From Ruegeria conchae (GTDB lineage: Bacteria > Pseudomonadota > Alphaproteobacteria > Rhodobacterales > Rhodobacteraceae), in the NCBI RefSeq assembly GCF_000192475.1, contig NZ_AEYW01000025.1:62001-126000 (forward strand): a DNA stretch of 64,000 bases, given 5' to 3'. Numbering within the stretch: the stretch's first letter is position 1; every line of letters begins with the position of its first letter. The notes under the pieces are model-generated. The model worked only from the letters and a program-made list of their open reading frames with translations, ran no database searches and was not told the DNA's origin. This document shows positions 17,935-27,561 of this stretch, piece by piece. The position numbers and the translations under genes were made by a program.

Positions 17935-18969
17935 ATGGCCGAGACAAAGAAAATACTGCGGGCGCTGGCGGGTGAGGTTCAGGAAGTGCCGCCGATCTGG
18001 ATGATGCGGCAGGCCGGGCGGTATCTGCCCGAATATCGCGCCACGCGTGCACAGGCCGGTGATTTCCTGTCCTTGTGCTATAATCCCGAGCTGGCCGCCG
18101 AGGTTACCCTTCAACCCATCCGCCGTTACGGATTTGATGCTGCGATCCTGTTTGCCGATATCTTGCTGGTGCCACAGGCGCTGGGCGCGGATTTATGGTT
18201 TGTCACTGGTGAGGGGCCGCGTCTGTCCACGATCACGCAGCAATCGGAATTCGATGCGCTGAAGCCGATTGATGCGATCCATGAAACTCTGTCTCCGGTT
18301 TATGAGACCGTGCGTATTCTTTCGCGTGAGCTTCCTTCTGAAACCGCATTGATCGGATTTGCAGGCGCGCCCTGGACAGTGGCGACCTATATGATCGCCG
18401 GACGGGGCACCCCGGATCAGGGGCCAGCCCATAGGCTGCGTGAAGAAAACACTGCGCTGTTCGAGTCGCTTTTGGATCGGATCACTGCTGCGACGATTGA
18501 ATACCTGTCAGCTCAGATCGAGGCCGGGGCCGAGGTTGTCAAAATCTTTGATAGTTGGGCAGGATCATTGAAAGGCGAAGCGTTTCAGAAATACGCTGTT
18601 GAACCCTGCCGCGTGATTACCGCAGCCATAAAGGCCCGTCACCCGGGCATACCCGTCATCGGGTTCCCGCGCGAAGCGGATCAGGGCTACATCGGGTTCG
18701 CCAAAGCCACCGGAGTGGATTGCGTCGCACTGGACAATTCTGTGTCGCCCGAATGGGCTGCTGCGAATGTACAAGTCGATGGGTGTGTGCAGGGCAATCT
18801 AGCCTCATTGCATATGGTCACGGGTGGTCAGGCGCTGGTTGATGAGACACGTCGAATTGTTAAGGCCTTTTCGAAAGGGCCACACATCTTCAATCTGGGT
18901 CATGGTATTACACCGGATGCCGATCCCGAGAACGTTCAATTGATGATCGATACGGTGCGCGGGCGGTAA
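17935..18969 (+). CDS. hemE: Uroporphyrinogen decarboxylase
   Basis: Removes four carboxyl groups from uroporphyrinogen III to give coproporphyrinogen III in the cytoplasm. ATG 17935 ([19 protein letters not shown] upstream) gives 344 residues. The substrate motif [36 protein letters not shown] and HIFNLGHGI are intact. The frame is open 24 codons further up, without family similarity. It shares the intergenic region 17828-17934 with divergent hemC; a TTGACA at 17876-17881 could be its -35 box, but no matching -10 was clear. Confidence 0.97.
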   Translation: MAETKKILRALAGEVQEVPPIWMMRQAGRYLPEYRATRAQAGDFLSLCYNPELAAEVTLQPIRRYGFDAAILFADILLVPQALGADLWFVTGEGPRLSTITQQSEFDALKPIDAIHETLSPVYETVRILSRELPSETALIGFAGAPWTVATYMIAGRGTPDQGPAHRLREENTALFESLLDRITAATIEYLSAQIEAGAEVVKIFDSWAGSLKGEAFQKYAVEPCRVITAAIKARHPGIPVIGFPREADQGYIGFAKATGVDCVALDNSVSPEWAAANVQVDGCVQGNLASLHMVTGGQALVDETRRIVKAFSKGPHIFNLGHGITPDADPENVQLMIDTVRGR

Positions 18970-18978
18970 GTCGGGCTA

Positions 18979-19027
18979 AGGGGCCAGCCCCCTCTTGGCC
19001 TTCGGCCAATTCACCCCCGAGATATTT
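18979..19027. repeat. Palindrome-rich intergenic element after hemE
   Basis: Two short hairpins, GGGGCC-A-GCCCC and TTGGCC-TTC-GGCCAA (18995-19009), are followed by CACCCCCGAGATATTTTTAG. It resembles a short sequence I know to be common between genes in Rhodobacteraceae and probably acts as a terminator for hemE and, from the other side, for the CoA-transferase gene that ends at 19028. Confidence 0.45.
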
Positions 19028-20122
19028 TTAGCCAGATGAAGCGGGCGGGAGATCGTTCAGAATTTCATCTGTGTGCTCTCCGCGTTTTGGGCTAGATCGA
19101 GGGTGCCAATCGTAGGTTGAGAATCTTGGTGCCGCTGCGGCTTGACGTGTTTCGTCGTGGTCGATCCATGTTTGGCGGGCCGTGTTCATGGGGTGATCTA
19201 GCGCTTCTTGCGGGCTTAGGACCGGGGCAACGCAGGCGTCTGTATCTTGGAACAGCGCCGCCCATTCATCGCGAGGTTTCTGGGCAAATATTTTGCTCAG
19301 GCGTTCCGTCAGGCCCGGCCACGCAGCTTGGTCATATTGCCGAGCGAATTCTGCATCATCGCCAAGCCCGAGGATATCCAGAAAGCAGCCGTAAAACTTT
19401 GGCTCCAGACATTGAACTGAGATGAAGCCACCGTCTGCGCACGTGTAAGTGCGGCTCCAATGTGGGCCGTCCAGCAGGCTTTCACCCCGAGTGTAGGACA
19501 GGTTGCCAGTCTGGCGCAGGCTCATCAGAAGATTCATCATATGGGCTGAACCATCGTAGATGGCAGCGTCCACCACCGTGCCTTTTCCTGTGCTTTGGGC
19601 ATTCAGAAGCCCGGCTAGCAGACCTGCGATCAGATACAGTGCGCCACCGCCGATATCTCCGACGAGCGTTGCAGGTGTTAAGGGTGGTTGGCCAGGTGGG
19701 GAAGCGTAAGACAACGCCCCCGAAAGCGCGATATAGTTAAGATCATGGCCTGCAGTGTTGGACAAAGGGCTTTGCTGTCCCCAACCAGTCATTCGGCCAT
19801 AGACCAGTTTCGGGTTGATCTGATGACAATCCTCAGGGCCCAGCCCAAGCTTTTCCATCACGCTAGGGCGAAAGCCTTCGATCAGCGCATCAGCGGTTGC
19901 GATCAGACGTTTCGCTGTCCCTAATTCCTGTGGGTCCTTGAGATCCAGCGCAATGGATCGCTTGCCTCGGTCCAGAAGGGAACGCTCAGGCATTCCCGGT
20001 GTGATCGCAGATCCTTTACGGTGAATAGTGATGACGTCCGCACCCATATCCGCCAGCAGCATGGCTGCGAAAGGGCCCGGGCCAAGCCCTTCGACTTCGA
20101 TGATACGAATTCCGTTCAGCAT
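19028..20122 (-). CDS. CaiB/BaiF family protein, alpha-methylacyl-CoA racemase type
   Basis: CoA-transferase family III fold, 364 residues from ATG 20122, which has a strong GCAGGAGGGACC in front. It resembles alpha-methylacyl-CoA racemase more than CoA-transferases: the racemase His (GHDLNYIALSGAL), Asp (VGDIGGG) and Glu (CLEPKFYG) positions are all readable. Predicted reaction: epimerisation of 2-methylacyl-CoA thioesters in branched-chain or sterol side-chain breakdown. The open frame extends upstream over the coxG-like gene region, but the ribosome-binding site fixes the start. It is divergent from the CoxG-like gene. Confidence 0.9.
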   Translation of the reverse strand: MLNGIRIIEVEGLGPGPFAAMLLADMGADVITIHRKGSAITPGMPERSLLDRGKRSIALDLKDPQELGTAKRLIATADALIEGFRPSVMEKLGLGPEDCHQINPKLVYGRMTGWGQQSPLSNTAGHDLNYIALSGALSYASPPGQPPLTPATLVGDIGGGALYLIAGLLAGLLNAQSTGKGTVVDAAIYDGSAHMMNLLMSLRQTGNLSYTRGESLLDGPHWSRTYTCADGGFISVQCLEPKFYGCFLDILGLGDDAEFARQYDQAAWPGLTERLSKIFAQKPRDEWAALFQDTDACVAPVLSPQEALDHPMNTARQTWIDHDETRQAAAAPRFSTYDWHPRSSPKRGEHTDEILNDLPPASSG

Positions 20123-20266
20123 GGTCCCTCCTGCGACGCAGGGTTTCTGCGTGGCGCAGCGAATGCAAGCGAAGAGTTTGTTTTGCCCCTGCAATTGGGT
20201 TGCTTGCATCGACAATTCAGGGCTAGGTCTATGTCGGTCTGCCGTAGGTATGAAAGAGGTTCTCAG

Positions 20267-20782
20267 ATGCAGCTAAGCGATACACGCGAAATTCAGGCGT
20301 CACCCGCCGAAGTTTATTCTGCCCTGCTGGATCCTGAAGTGCTGAAAGCCTGCATCAGTGGTGCACAAGGGATTACTGGCGATCCGACTGAAGGATACCA
20401 TGCGACCGTGGTGCAAAAGGTCGGCCCCGTGAAGGCGACCTTCAAAGGGACCGTTACCATGTCTGATATGGTTGAACCGGAACGTCTGACCATCGCGGGT
20501 GAGGGCAAGGGTGGGGCCGCAGGCTTTGCCAAGGGCAGTGCAAATGTAAGTTTTGGGCCAAGCGAGTCTGGCGGCACGCTTCTGATCTACGACGTTGATG
20601 CCAAAGTGGGGGGCAAGCTAGCGCAGTTGGGAAGCCGCCTGATTGATGGATTTGCCAAGAAGATGGCGGATCAGTTTTTTGCCAATCTGCAAGAGCACTT
20701 TGAAGGGCCACCGCCGGAAGACGATGACGCCGAGGAAGAAACTAAAAAGGGTTGGCTAGGCCGTTTGACAGGGCGAGATTAA
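20267..20782 (+). CDS. CoxG-like SRPBCC protein (carbon monoxide dehydrogenase subunit G family)
   Basis: 171 residues from ATG 20267 with AGAGG upstream. The SRPBCC/CoxG domain covers about residues 1-145 ([31 protein letters not shown] is broken here by no gap; [12 protein letters not shown] and [21 protein letters not shown] follow). The tail is acidic then basic ([18 protein letters not shown]). In CO-dehydrogenase clusters CoxG helps anchor the enzyme to the membrane, but no cox genes are nearby, so its role here is open. It is followed by an ABC exporter on the same strand. Confidence 0.88.
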   Translation: MQLSDTREIQASPAEVYSALLDPEVLKACISGAQGITGDPTEGYHATVVQKVGPVKATFKGTVTMSDMVEPERLTIAGEGKGGAAGFAKGSANVSFGPSESGGTLLIYDVDAKVGGKLAQLGSRLIDGFAKKMADQFFANLQEHFEGPPPEDDDAEEETKKGWLGRLTGRD

Positions 20783-20874
20783 GCCCCTGCATACATGCGC
20801 ATGAGCATGCGCGGAATTGGACTGTTCCAAGATGGTCCCCCGCGATAGGTTGCAGGGCCAGAACGAGGGAACGC

Positions 20875-21804
20875 ATGACCACCATTTTGTCCATCCGCAA
20901 TTTGCGGAAATCCTATGCCGATGGTTTTGAGGCGTTGAAAGGCGTGTCTCTGGACATTGAAGAAGGTGAGATTCTTGCGCTGTTGGGTCCGAATGGTGCT
21001 GGTAAAACAACGCTGATTTCCACTGTTTGCGGCATTACTACTCCGACATCAGGATCGGTTACCGTGGGGGGGCATGACATCCAGACCGAGTTTCGCGCGG
21101 CGCGAAAGATGATAGGACTGGTGCCGCAGGAGATCGCGCTGGAGCCGTTCGAGAAGGTTTGGAATACTGTTCGCTTCTCACGAGGGCTGTTCGGCCACGG
21201 GTCTGACAATGCCCGGATCGAAGAGATTTTGCGCAAGCTGTCCCTTTGGGACAAGCGCCGCAATTCAATCAAGGAGTTATCTGGCGGCATGAAGCGCCGC
21301 GTATTGATTGCCAAGGCTCTGGCGCATGAGCCACGGGTGCTGTTTCTGGATGAACCCACCGCTGGCGTCGATGTCGAACTGCGTAAGGACATGTGGGAGA
21401 TCGTGGCCGAGTTGAAACTGGCCGGTGTCACCATCATCCTGACCACCCACTATATCGAAGAAGCCGAGGCAATCGCCGACCGTGTCGGCGTCATCGATAA
21501 GGGTGAGCTTTTGCTGGTCCAGGATAAGGACACATTGATGGCGCAGATGGGTAAAAAACAGATCGAGGTAATGCTGACCGAGCCTGTATCGACCATTCCC
21601 GAAAGCTTGTCCGAGCATAACCTGACTTTGAATGGGGCCGGAGACTCGCTGATCTACACTTACGACACCCATGCCGATCGTACCGGGATCACCACTCTTC
21701 TCAATGATGTGGCGCAGGCTGGTCTGGTATTGCGCGACGTTCAGACCCGTCAGTCGAGCCTTGAAGAGATATTCGTTAACCTCGTATCCGGAGAGCCCGC
21801 ATGA
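20875..21804 (+). CDS. ABC exporter ATP-binding protein (DrrA/NodI-like)
   Basis: ATPase of a two-component exporter, 309 residues from ATG 20875 (GAGGGA 6 bases upstream). Walker A GPNGAGKT at 38-45, signature ELSGGMKRR, Walker [12 protein letters not shown] and [16 protein letters not shown] are intact. A C-terminal extension of about 70 residues is usual in this subfamily. The permease gene overlaps by ATGA. Substrate unknown; relatives handle drugs, polysaccharide or lipid-linked compounds. Confidence 0.94.
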   Translation: MTTILSIRNLRKSYADGFEALKGVSLDIEEGEILALLGPNGAGKTTLISTVCGITTPTSGSVTVGGHDIQTEFRAARKMIGLVPQEIALEPFEKVWNTVRFSRGLFGHGSDNARIEEILRKLSLWDKRRNSIKELSGGMKRRVLIAKALAHEPRVLFLDEPTAGVDVELRKDMWEIVAELKLAGVTIILTTHYIEEAEAIADRVGVIDKGELLLVQDKDTLMAQMGKKQIEVMLTEPVSTIPESLSEHNLTLNGAGDSLIYTYDTHADRTGITTLLNDVAQAGLVLRDVQTRQSSLEEIFVNLVSGEPA

Positions 21805-22562
21805 ACTGGTCTGCAATTGCCGCAATCTACCGGTTCGAAATGGCCCGGTTCTTCCGTACGCTCGCACAGAGCTTTTTGTCGCCAGTGCTGTCGACCTCGC
21901 TTTACTTCGTGGTGTTTGGCACCGCGATCGGCAGTCGCATTCAAGAGATTGAGGGCGTTTCGTACGGCGCTTTCATTGTGCCGGGTCTCATCATGTTGTC
22001 TGTGGTGATGCTGTCGATCTCGAACGCATCTTTCGGAATCTATTTTCCGAAGTTTCTGGGCACGATTTATGAGCTGTTGTCGGCACCGATCAATTTCATT
22101 GAGATTGTGATCGGATATGTGGGTGCGGCGGCAACAAAGGCGCTTTTCGTCGGCCTTGTCATTCTGGCCACCGCGACGTTCTTCGTCGATATACGCATAG
22201 AACACCCCTTTGCCATGGCGGCTTTCCTGATCCTGTCCTGTCTCAGCTTTTCGTTGCTGGGCTTTATCGTGGGTATCTGGGCCGGGAATTTTGAGCAGAT
22301 GTCGTTGGTCCCTCAACTTGTCGTGACGCCCCTGATCTTTCTGGGCGGAACGTTCTACTCGATCTCAATGCTGCCGCCCCTTTGGCAAACGATCACGCTG
22401 TTCAACCCCGTGGTCTATCTGATTTCAGGTTTTCGCTGGTCATTCTACGGAATCGCCGATGTACCCATTTTCTGGAGCCTTCTGGCCATACTTGCCTTTA
22501 CCGGAATCTGCCTTGCAATCATCGGCTGGATCTTCAAAACCGGCTGGCGCATCCGTAGCTAG
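21801..22562 (+). CDS. ABC-2 type exporter permease
   Basis: Membrane partner of the preceding ATPase, 253 residues with about six helices (for example [12 protein letters not shown] and [19 protein letters not shown]) and the ABC-2 motif [20 protein letters not shown] near residue 175. It begins inside the ATPase stop codon (ATGA), which shows tight coupling. It closely resembles NodJ/YadH-type permeases. Confidence 0.94.
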   Translation: MNWSAIAAIYRFEMARFFRTLAQSFLSPVLSTSLYFVVFGTAIGSRIQEIEGVSYGAFIVPGLIMLSVVMLSISNASFGIYFPKFLGTIYELLSAPINFIEIVIGYVGAAATKALFVGLVILATATFFVDIRIEHPFAMAAFLILSCLSFSLLGFIVGIWAGNFEQMSLVPQLVVTPLIFLGGTFYSISMLPPLWQTITLFNPVVYLISGFRWSFYGIADVPIFWSLLAILAFTGICLAIIGWIFKTGWRIRS

Positions 22563-22666
22563 GGCGTTGCATTTTTGCCCATCAGGTGTGTGAAATTGGT
22601 TCACGTCGCGTTTATGGCGCTTCGGGTCTCTTGTTTACAGCCTCGGCGCCCTCTACATCGGCTTCC

Positions 22667-23464
22667 ATGAAACTCAGCCTGCCCTTCTTGAAAAAGCAGC
22701 CCATGGTGGCCGTTGTTCGGCTGTCCGGTGCCATCGGAATGGCTGGGCGCGGGTCGATGAATGCCACCGCCTTGGCGCCGGTACTGGAAAAAGCTTTTCG
22801 CAAAGGCAAGCCTGCCGCCGTGGCGCTTGAGGTCAATTCTCCGGGTGGATCGCCTGTTCAAAGCTCATTGATTGGTGCGCGTATCCGGCGGCTGGCGGAA
22901 GAGCTTGATATTCCGGTCTATGCCTTCGTCGAAGATGTGGCCGCCTCAGGCGGATACTGGCTGGCGGCGTCGGCAGATGAGATTTGGGCCGATGACAGTT
23001 CGGTTCTGGGATCGATAGGCGTGATCTCTTCTGGCTTCGGCGCGCATGTTTTTCTGGCACGCCAGGGCTTTGAAAGACGTGTGCACACAGCGGGTCAGTC
23101 GAAATCGATGCTCGATCCGTTTGCCCCCGAAAAGAAAGACGACGTTGCACGGCTCAAAGTGCTGCTGGGCGATATCCACGAGAATTTCATTGATCACGTA
23201 AAGTCTCGCCGAGACGGCAAGCTGGATACCAGTGCTGACCTGTTCAATGGCGAGGTTTGGCTGGCGCGGCGTGCGCAAGAGTTGGGATTGATCGACGGGA
23301 TTGCACATCTGAAGCCCAAAATGCAGGAGAAGTTTGGAGATAAGGTCAAATTCCGCCGTTATGGCCTGCGCAAACCGATCTGGTCCCGTTTTGGGGCGAC
23401 GATTGCTCAGGACGCCTTTGCCGGGCTTGAGGAGCGTGCTGCATACGCGCGTTTCGGGTTGTGA
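22667..23464 (+). CDS. S49-family peptidase (SohB/SppA-like)
   Basis: Serine-lysine protease of the signal-peptide-peptidase family, 265 residues from ATG 22667. The nucleophile is Ser94 in VAASGGYWLA and the general base Lys146 in GQSKSML, 52 residues apart as in known short SppA enzymes. VNSPGGSPVQSS forms the oxyanion-hole region. No transmembrane helix is visible at the N-terminus (MKLSLPFLKKQPM), so it may be a peripheral or cytoplasmic form. The frame is open upstream to 22586, but that part has no similarity. Two bases after the stop a small zinc-ribbon gene begins. Confidence 0.93.
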   Translation: MKLSLPFLKKQPMVAVVRLSGAIGMAGRGSMNATALAPVLEKAFRKGKPAAVALEVNSPGGSPVQSSLIGARIRRLAEELDIPVYAFVEDVAASGGYWLAASADEIWADDSSVLGSIGVISSGFGAHVFLARQGFERRVHTAGQSKSMLDPFAPEKKDDVARLKVLLGDIHENFIDHVKSRRDGKLDTSADLFNGEVWLARRAQELGLIDGIAHLKPKMQEKFGDKVKFRRYGLRKPIWSRFGATIAQDAFAGLEERAAYARFGL

Positions 23465-23465
23465 C

Positions 23466-23636
23466 GTGATCATCAAAATAGTCACACTGTTTCTGGTTGC
23501 CATGGGTGTTCTGGCGATGTTCGGAAAGCTCCGCTTTCCGGGTCAGAAACGGTTGAGTTCTGCAAAATGTCCACGTTGCGGGCGGTTTCGGATCGGTAAG
23601 GGCCCCTGTCCTTGTGAAACAGGAGGCCGTGGATGA
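23466..23636 (+). CDS. Small membrane-anchored zinc-ribbon protein
   Basis: 56 residues from GTG 23466. One N-terminal helix (about IVTLFLVAMGVLAMF) is followed by a basic stretch and a four-cysteine cluster, KCPRCGRFRIGKGPCPC, which looks like a small zinc ribbon. It begins one base after the protease stop and its end overlaps the antiporter start by ATGA, so it is almost certainly translated as part of that operon. Its function is not known. Confidence 0.8.
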   Translation: MIIKIVTLFLVAMGVLAMFGKLRFPGQKRLSSAKCPRCGRFRIGKGPCPCETGGRG

Positions 23637-24595
23637 GCGCGTGGCTGTTCTCTGGCCTTGGATTGCTAATCCTGCTGTTGGCAGGTGATGCGCTGGTCCG
23701 CGGGGCCGTGAACCTCAGCCTGAGATTGGGTGTGCCTGCGCTGATTGTCAGCCTTACGATTGTTGCCTTTGGCACCTCGGCACCTGAATTGTTGATCGCG
23801 ATCAGTGCGATCAAAGAAAATGCGCCGGGGATAGCGCTAGGCAATGTGGTGGGGTCGAACACGGCGAATATTCTGTTGGTTCTGGGGCTTCCGGCGCTTT
23901 TGGCGACGTTGCACACAAGCGAATGTGACAGCAGAAAAAACTATATCTTCATGCTGCTCGCTTCGGTTCTGTTTATCGGGTTGGCATTTTGCGGGGTCTT
24001 TAATCTGCTCAGTGGGGCGATCTTGCTGGCAGCTTTGGCTCTGGTTCTCGCCAATGCCTTTCGTGAGGCGCATGCCCACCGCAAAGCCTGTGGTGAAGCC
24101 TGTGCTGATGACGACGAACTAGACGGTCTGGAGGAAGCAGACCCCGACATGCCTTATTGGAAGGTAGCAGTTTATTTGATCCTGGGCCTGATCGGTCTGC
24201 CAATGGGTGCCCATTTGCTGGTCGACAATGCAACCATCATCGCCCAGAGCTATGGCGTGAGCGAAACTGTGATCGGCCTGACCTTGATCGCGGTTGGCAC
24301 ATCCTTGCCGGAACTGGCGACTACGGTCATGGCGGCATTGCGTCGGCAGGCAGATGTGGCGCTGGGCAATGTTATCGGATCGAACATGTTTAATCTGCTG
24401 GCCATTGTCGGTATCGCAACTCTGTTTGGGCGTATCCCGGTTGATCCTGAGTTTCTACGCTTTGATCTCTGGGTGATGCTGGGTGCATCGCTTTTGCTGG
24501 TCCCGTTTGTTTTCTTCAAAAAGGACATCACGCGGGTCTGGGGTTTGGTCCTGACGCTACTTTATGTGATCTATGTGGTTAGCCTTCTGGCCTGA
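23633..24595 (+). CDS. Calcium/sodium antiporter (CaCA family, YrbG-like)
   Basis: Inner-membrane exchanger, 320 residues, about ten helices in two inverted halves. Each half has the alpha-repeat: TIVAFGTSAPELLIAISA with GNVVGSNTANI in the first, and LIAVGTSLPELATTVMAA with GNVIGSNMFN in the second; the acidic ion-binding Glu residues are present in both. An acidic, His/Cys-containing loop (AHRKACGEACADDDELDGLEE) separates the halves. It starts inside the stop of the zinc-ribbon gene. Confidence 0.95.
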   Translation: MSAWLFSGLGLLILLLAGDALVRGAVNLSLRLGVPALIVSLTIVAFGTSAPELLIAISAIKENAPGIALGNVVGSNTANILLVLGLPALLATLHTSECDSRKNYIFMLLASVLFIGLAFCGVFNLLSGAILLAALALVLANAFREAHAHRKACGEACADDDELDGLEEADPDMPYWKVAVYLILGLIGLPMGAHLLVDNATIIAQSYGVSETVIGLTLIAVGTSLPELATTVMAALRRQADVALGNVIGSNMFNLLAIVGIATLFGRIPVDPEFLRFDLWVMLGASLLLVPFVFFKKDITRVWGLVLTLLYVIYVVSLLA

Positions 24596-24616
24596 TCAGA
24601 CCTGGGGAGAGAGCCC

Positions 24617-25396
24617 ATGACCCAAGCACTGGTGACCGGAGCGGGAAAACGTCTTGGCCGCGCGATGGCACTATACCTGGCGCGGCGCGGGATGGATGTG
24701 GCTGTGCATTACGCAAGCTCGGAACGGGAAGCGCTTGAAACAGTGAATGAAGTGCAAGCGCTGGGGCGAAAGTCAGTCGCTCTGCAGGCAGATCTGCTTG
24801 ACGAAGCTCAGGTCAGCTCGTTGCTGCCCCGCTCGGCGGAGGCGCTTGGCGGGCCGATAACTTGCCTCGTCAACAATGCCTCGATCTTTGAATATGACAA
24901 TATTAATACCGCTACGCGCAACAGCTGGGATCGCCACCTCGACAGCAACCTGCGCGGGCCATTTGTTCTGACGCAGGCCATGGCCGCACAGGGATTGCAG
25001 CCGACTTTGGATGAACAGGGTGAGCCCCAGGCAGTGGGTCTGATTGTGAACATGGTGGACATGCGCGTTCGTAAACTGACGCCCGAGTTCATGTCGTATA
25101 CGATCGCCAAGATGGGTCTATGGACCCTGACCCAAACCGCAGCTCAGGCATTGACACCAGCGATCCGCGTAAACGCAATCGGCCCGGGACCGACGATGCA
25201 GGGTCATCGACAAAGCGAAAAGCACTTTAACGCTCAACGCCGGAACACGATTCTTAAGCGCGGCGCGAATCCGTCAGATATCACTGCCGCGCTTGGCTAT
25301 TTTCTGGATGCGCATTCGGTCACCGGTCAGCTTTTGTGCGTGGATGGCGGGCAGCATCTGGGCTGGCAGACACCGGATGTACTGGGCGTAGAATAG
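24617..25396 (+). CDS. SDR oxidoreductase of pteridine-reductase (FolM/PTR1) type
   Basis: NADPH-dependent short-chain reductase, 259 residues. The cofactor motif is TGAGKRLG (7-14), the form with an Arg seen in pteridine reductases. The catalytic set is Asp148 (NMVDMR), Tyr161 and Lys165 (YTIAK): the usual SDR Ser is replaced by Asp at the spacing known from PTR1. This suggests reduction of dihydromonapterin or dihydrofolate-like pterins. It sits 21 bases after the antiporter gene and upstream of uvrC. Confidence 0.88.
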   Translation: MTQALVTGAGKRLGRAMALYLARRGMDVAVHYASSEREALETVNEVQALGRKSVALQADLLDEAQVSSLLPRSAEALGGPITCLVNNASIFEYDNINTATRNSWDRHLDSNLRGPFVLTQAMAAQGLQPTLDEQGEPQAVGLIVNMVDMRVRKLTPEFMSYTIAKMGLWTLTQTAAQALTPAIRVNAIGPGPTMQGHRQSEKHFNAQRRNTILKRGANPSDITAALGYFLDAHSVTGQLLCVDGGQHLGWQTPDVLGVE

Positions 25397-25522
25397 GTAA
25401 AACTGCGGTAAGTTTTGCACCGCTCTCATTTACGTTACATGCACGTTACAAAAATGTCTTAATTTTCATACACTTGTCTCACATCAGAAAAAGTATCGTT
25501 TGAAAACAAATAGTTAAAATAC

Positions 25523-25555
25523 TGCCTATTTTTTGTGCAGATTAACGAATAGGCA
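25523..25555. promoter_or_regulatory. Inverted repeat upstream of uvrC
   Basis: TGCCTATT (25523-25530) and AATAGGCA (25548-25555) form a perfect 8-bp inverted repeat with a 17-base spacer, in an AT-rich stretch between the SDR gene and uvrC. It could be an operator or an mRNA hairpin; it does not match the E. coli-type LexA box. Confidence 0.4.
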
Positions 25556-25576
25556 ATGATTCAAGGGAAAATCACG

Positions 25577-25690
25577 ATGCCCCAAAAGTTATCTGCATAC
25601 TTATCCACAGAAGTCGTGGATTTGTTTTCTCTTGATCTAAGGGGCTCAAGATTGCAGCCATGGTCAGAGAATCATATCTCAGAGCCATGA
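25577..25690 (+). CDS. Possible 37-residue leader ORF coupled to uvrC
   Basis: ATG 25577 has AAGGGA at 25563-25568 as a fair ribosome-binding site. The frame gives [17 protein letters not shown] and ends with TGA at 25688-25690, which overlaps a uvrC start ATG at 25687 as ATGA. That overlap would couple translation of the two. The peptide resembles nothing I recognise. Its codons also contain the DnaA-box sequence. Small size makes chance possible. Confidence 0.35.
   Translation: MPQKLSAYLSTEVVDLFSLDLRGSRLQPWSENHISEP
25601..25609 (+). promoter_or_regulatory. Consensus DnaA box upstream of uvrC
   Basis: TTATCCACA, an exact match to the strong DnaA box. A weaker TTATCTGCA lies 12 bases to the left (25590-25598). 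No cluster of further boxes was seen, so it is more likely a regulatory site or chance than an origin. Confidence 0.45.
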
Positions 25691-27561
25691 CAGCCAGCAC
25701 CGACCCCGATTCATCAACACAAGCCACCGGCTATGCCTGCATTCAGCGCTATGTGAAAACGCTGGACAGCTCGCCGGGTGTTTACCGGATGCTGGATGCG
25801 GACAGTCGTGTCCTGTATGTCGGCAAGGCGCGGAATCTGAAGGCGCGGGTGTCGAACTATACGCGCCCGGGTCATTCGGGTCGGATCGAGAAGATGATTG
25901 CAGCGACTGCCTCGATGATGTTCCTGACCACGCGGACAGAGACCGAGGCACTGCTGCTGGAACAAAACCTGATCAAGCAGCTCAAGCCAAAATACAATGT
26001 GCTGCTGCGGGACGACAAAAGCTTTCCCAATATTTTGGTCGCCAAGGATCATGCCTTTCCGCAGATCAAGAAGCATCGCGGGGCCAAGAAGGAAAAAGGC
26101 GCCTATTTCGGGCCATTCGCCAGTGCTGGAGCCGTAAACCGGACGCTGAACCAGTTGCAGAAAGCATTCCTGCTGCGGAATTGTTCTGACTCAATGTTTG
26201 ATAGCCGCACGCGGCCTTGCTTGCTCTACCAGATCAAGCGTTGTTCTGGGCCATGTGTTGGGCTGATTTCCGATGCGGACTATCGTGAAAGCGTAAAGGA
26301 CGCCGAACGGTTTCTATCTGGCAGATCCACCAAGGTGCAGGAAGATTTGGCCGATCAGATGATGGCCGCGTCCGAGGCGATGGAATTCGAGCGCGCCGCT
26401 GGTCTGCGCGACCGAATCCGGGCGTTGACGCAGGTGCAGACCAGCCAGGGCATCAACCCGCGCGGTGTGGCTGAGGCGGATGTGATCGGCCTGTATATGG
26501 ACGGCGGGCAGGCCTGCGTACAGGTGTTCTTTATCCGCGCCAATCAAAACTGGGGGAATAAGGACTTCTATCCGCGCGTTGGTGCGGACGTGTCTCCGGC
26601 AGAGGTGATGGAGGCGTTCCTGGGGCAATTCTACGACAATAAGGAACCGCCGCGTCAGTTGATCCTGTCTGATGCAATCGAAAACGCCGATCTGATGCAA
26701 CAGGCGCTAACCGAAAAAGCCGGCCGTAAGGTTGAAATCAATGTGCCCCAGCGTGGCGAGAAACAGGAATTGGTGGCTGGTGCCTTACGCAATGCGCGTG
26801 AATCACTGGCCCGACGGATGTCAGAAAGTGCCACGCAGGCCAAATTGCTGCGGGGTGTGGCCGAGGCATTTGATCTGGACGCACCGCCGAACCGGATCGA
26901 GGTTTACGATAACTCTCACATACAAGGAACTAACGCAGTAGGGGGCATGATCGTCGCAGGTCCTGAAGGGTTCATGAAGAACGCTTACCGCAAGTTCAAC
27001 ATTCGTGGCGACGATCTGACCCCGGGTGATGATTTCGGCATGATGAAAGAGGTCCTGACCCGCCGTTTCACTCGCTTGCAAAAAGAAGACCCGGATCGCG
27101 ATAAGGGGCTATGGCCTGACCTGCTGTTGATAGATGGCGGAGCCGGACAGGTGAGTGCTGTGCACGAGATCATGCAGGCGCATGGGGTCGAAGATATTCC
27201 AATGATCGGTGTCGCCAAAGGCGTGGATCGCGACCATGGCAAAGAAGAGTTCCATCGCATCGGCCAACGCCCCTTTGCCTTGAAACGCAATGATCCCGTA
27301 TTGTACTTCATCCAGCGCCTAAGGGACGAGGCCCACCGCTTTGCCATCGGGACGCACCGTGCGAAACGGGCCAAAGCGGTTGGTGCTACGCCCTTGGATG
27401 AAATTCCCGGCGTCGGAGCTGCACGCAAACGTGCTCTGTTGGCTCATTTTGGCAGCGCCAAAGCTGTAAGCCGAGCCAATTTGGCAGACCTAAAAGCTGT
27501 CGAAGGTATCTCAGCCGGGCTGGCGCAGAAAGTCTATGATTTCTTCCACGACAAAGGTTAG
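25687..27561 (+). CDS. uvrC: Excinuclease ABC subunit C
   Basis: Makes the two incisions around DNA lesions in nucleotide excision repair with UvrA and UvrB. From ATG 25687 it has 624 residues, the usual size; an alternative ATG at 25660 adds nine. Domains in order: GIY-YIG nuclease (about 30-110, [21 protein letters not shown]), a Cys-rich stretch with [15 protein letters not shown], the UvrB-binding UVR motif (about 225-260), the RNase H-like second nuclease ([29 protein letters not shown]) and C-terminal helix-hairpin-helix motifs ([19 protein letters not shown]). All look complete. Confidence 0.97.
   Translation: MTASTDPDSSTQATGYACIQRYVKTLDSSPGVYRMLDADSRVLYVGKARNLKARVSNYTRPGHSGRIEKMIAATASMMFLTTRTETEALLLEQNLIKQLKPKYNVLLRDDKSFPNILVAKDHAFPQIKKHRGAKKEKGAYFGPFASAGAVNRTLNQLQKAFLLRNCSDSMFDSRTRPCLLYQIKRCSGPCVGLISDADYRESVKDAERFLSGRSTKVQEDLADQMMAASEAMEFERAAGLRDRIRALTQVQTSQGINPRGVAEADVIGLYMDGGQACVQVFFIRANQNWGNKDFYPRVGADVSPAEVMEAFLGQFYDNKEPPRQLILSDAIENADLMQQALTEKAGRKVEINVPQRGEKQELVAGALRNARESLARRMSESATQAKLLRGVAEAFDLDAPPNRIEVYDNSHIQGTNAVGGMIVAGPEGFMKNAYRKFNIRGDDLTPGDDFGMMKEVLTRRFTRLQKEDPDRDKGLWPDLLLIDGGAGQVSAVHEIMQAHGVEDIPMIGVAKGVDRDHGKEEFHRIGQRPFALKRNDPVLYFIQRLRDEAHRFAIGTHRAKRAKAVGATPLDEIPGVGAARKRALLAHFGSAKAVSRANLADLKAVEGISAGLAQKVYDFFHDKG

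Noticed and set aside
25397..25659. Chromosomal replication origin at the DnaA-box region, also considered because hemE is often near oriC in Alphaproteobacteria
   Set aside because: Only one exact box and one weak one, no DnaA, ParAB or Gid genes nearby, and hemE here lies 7 kb away beside hemC.
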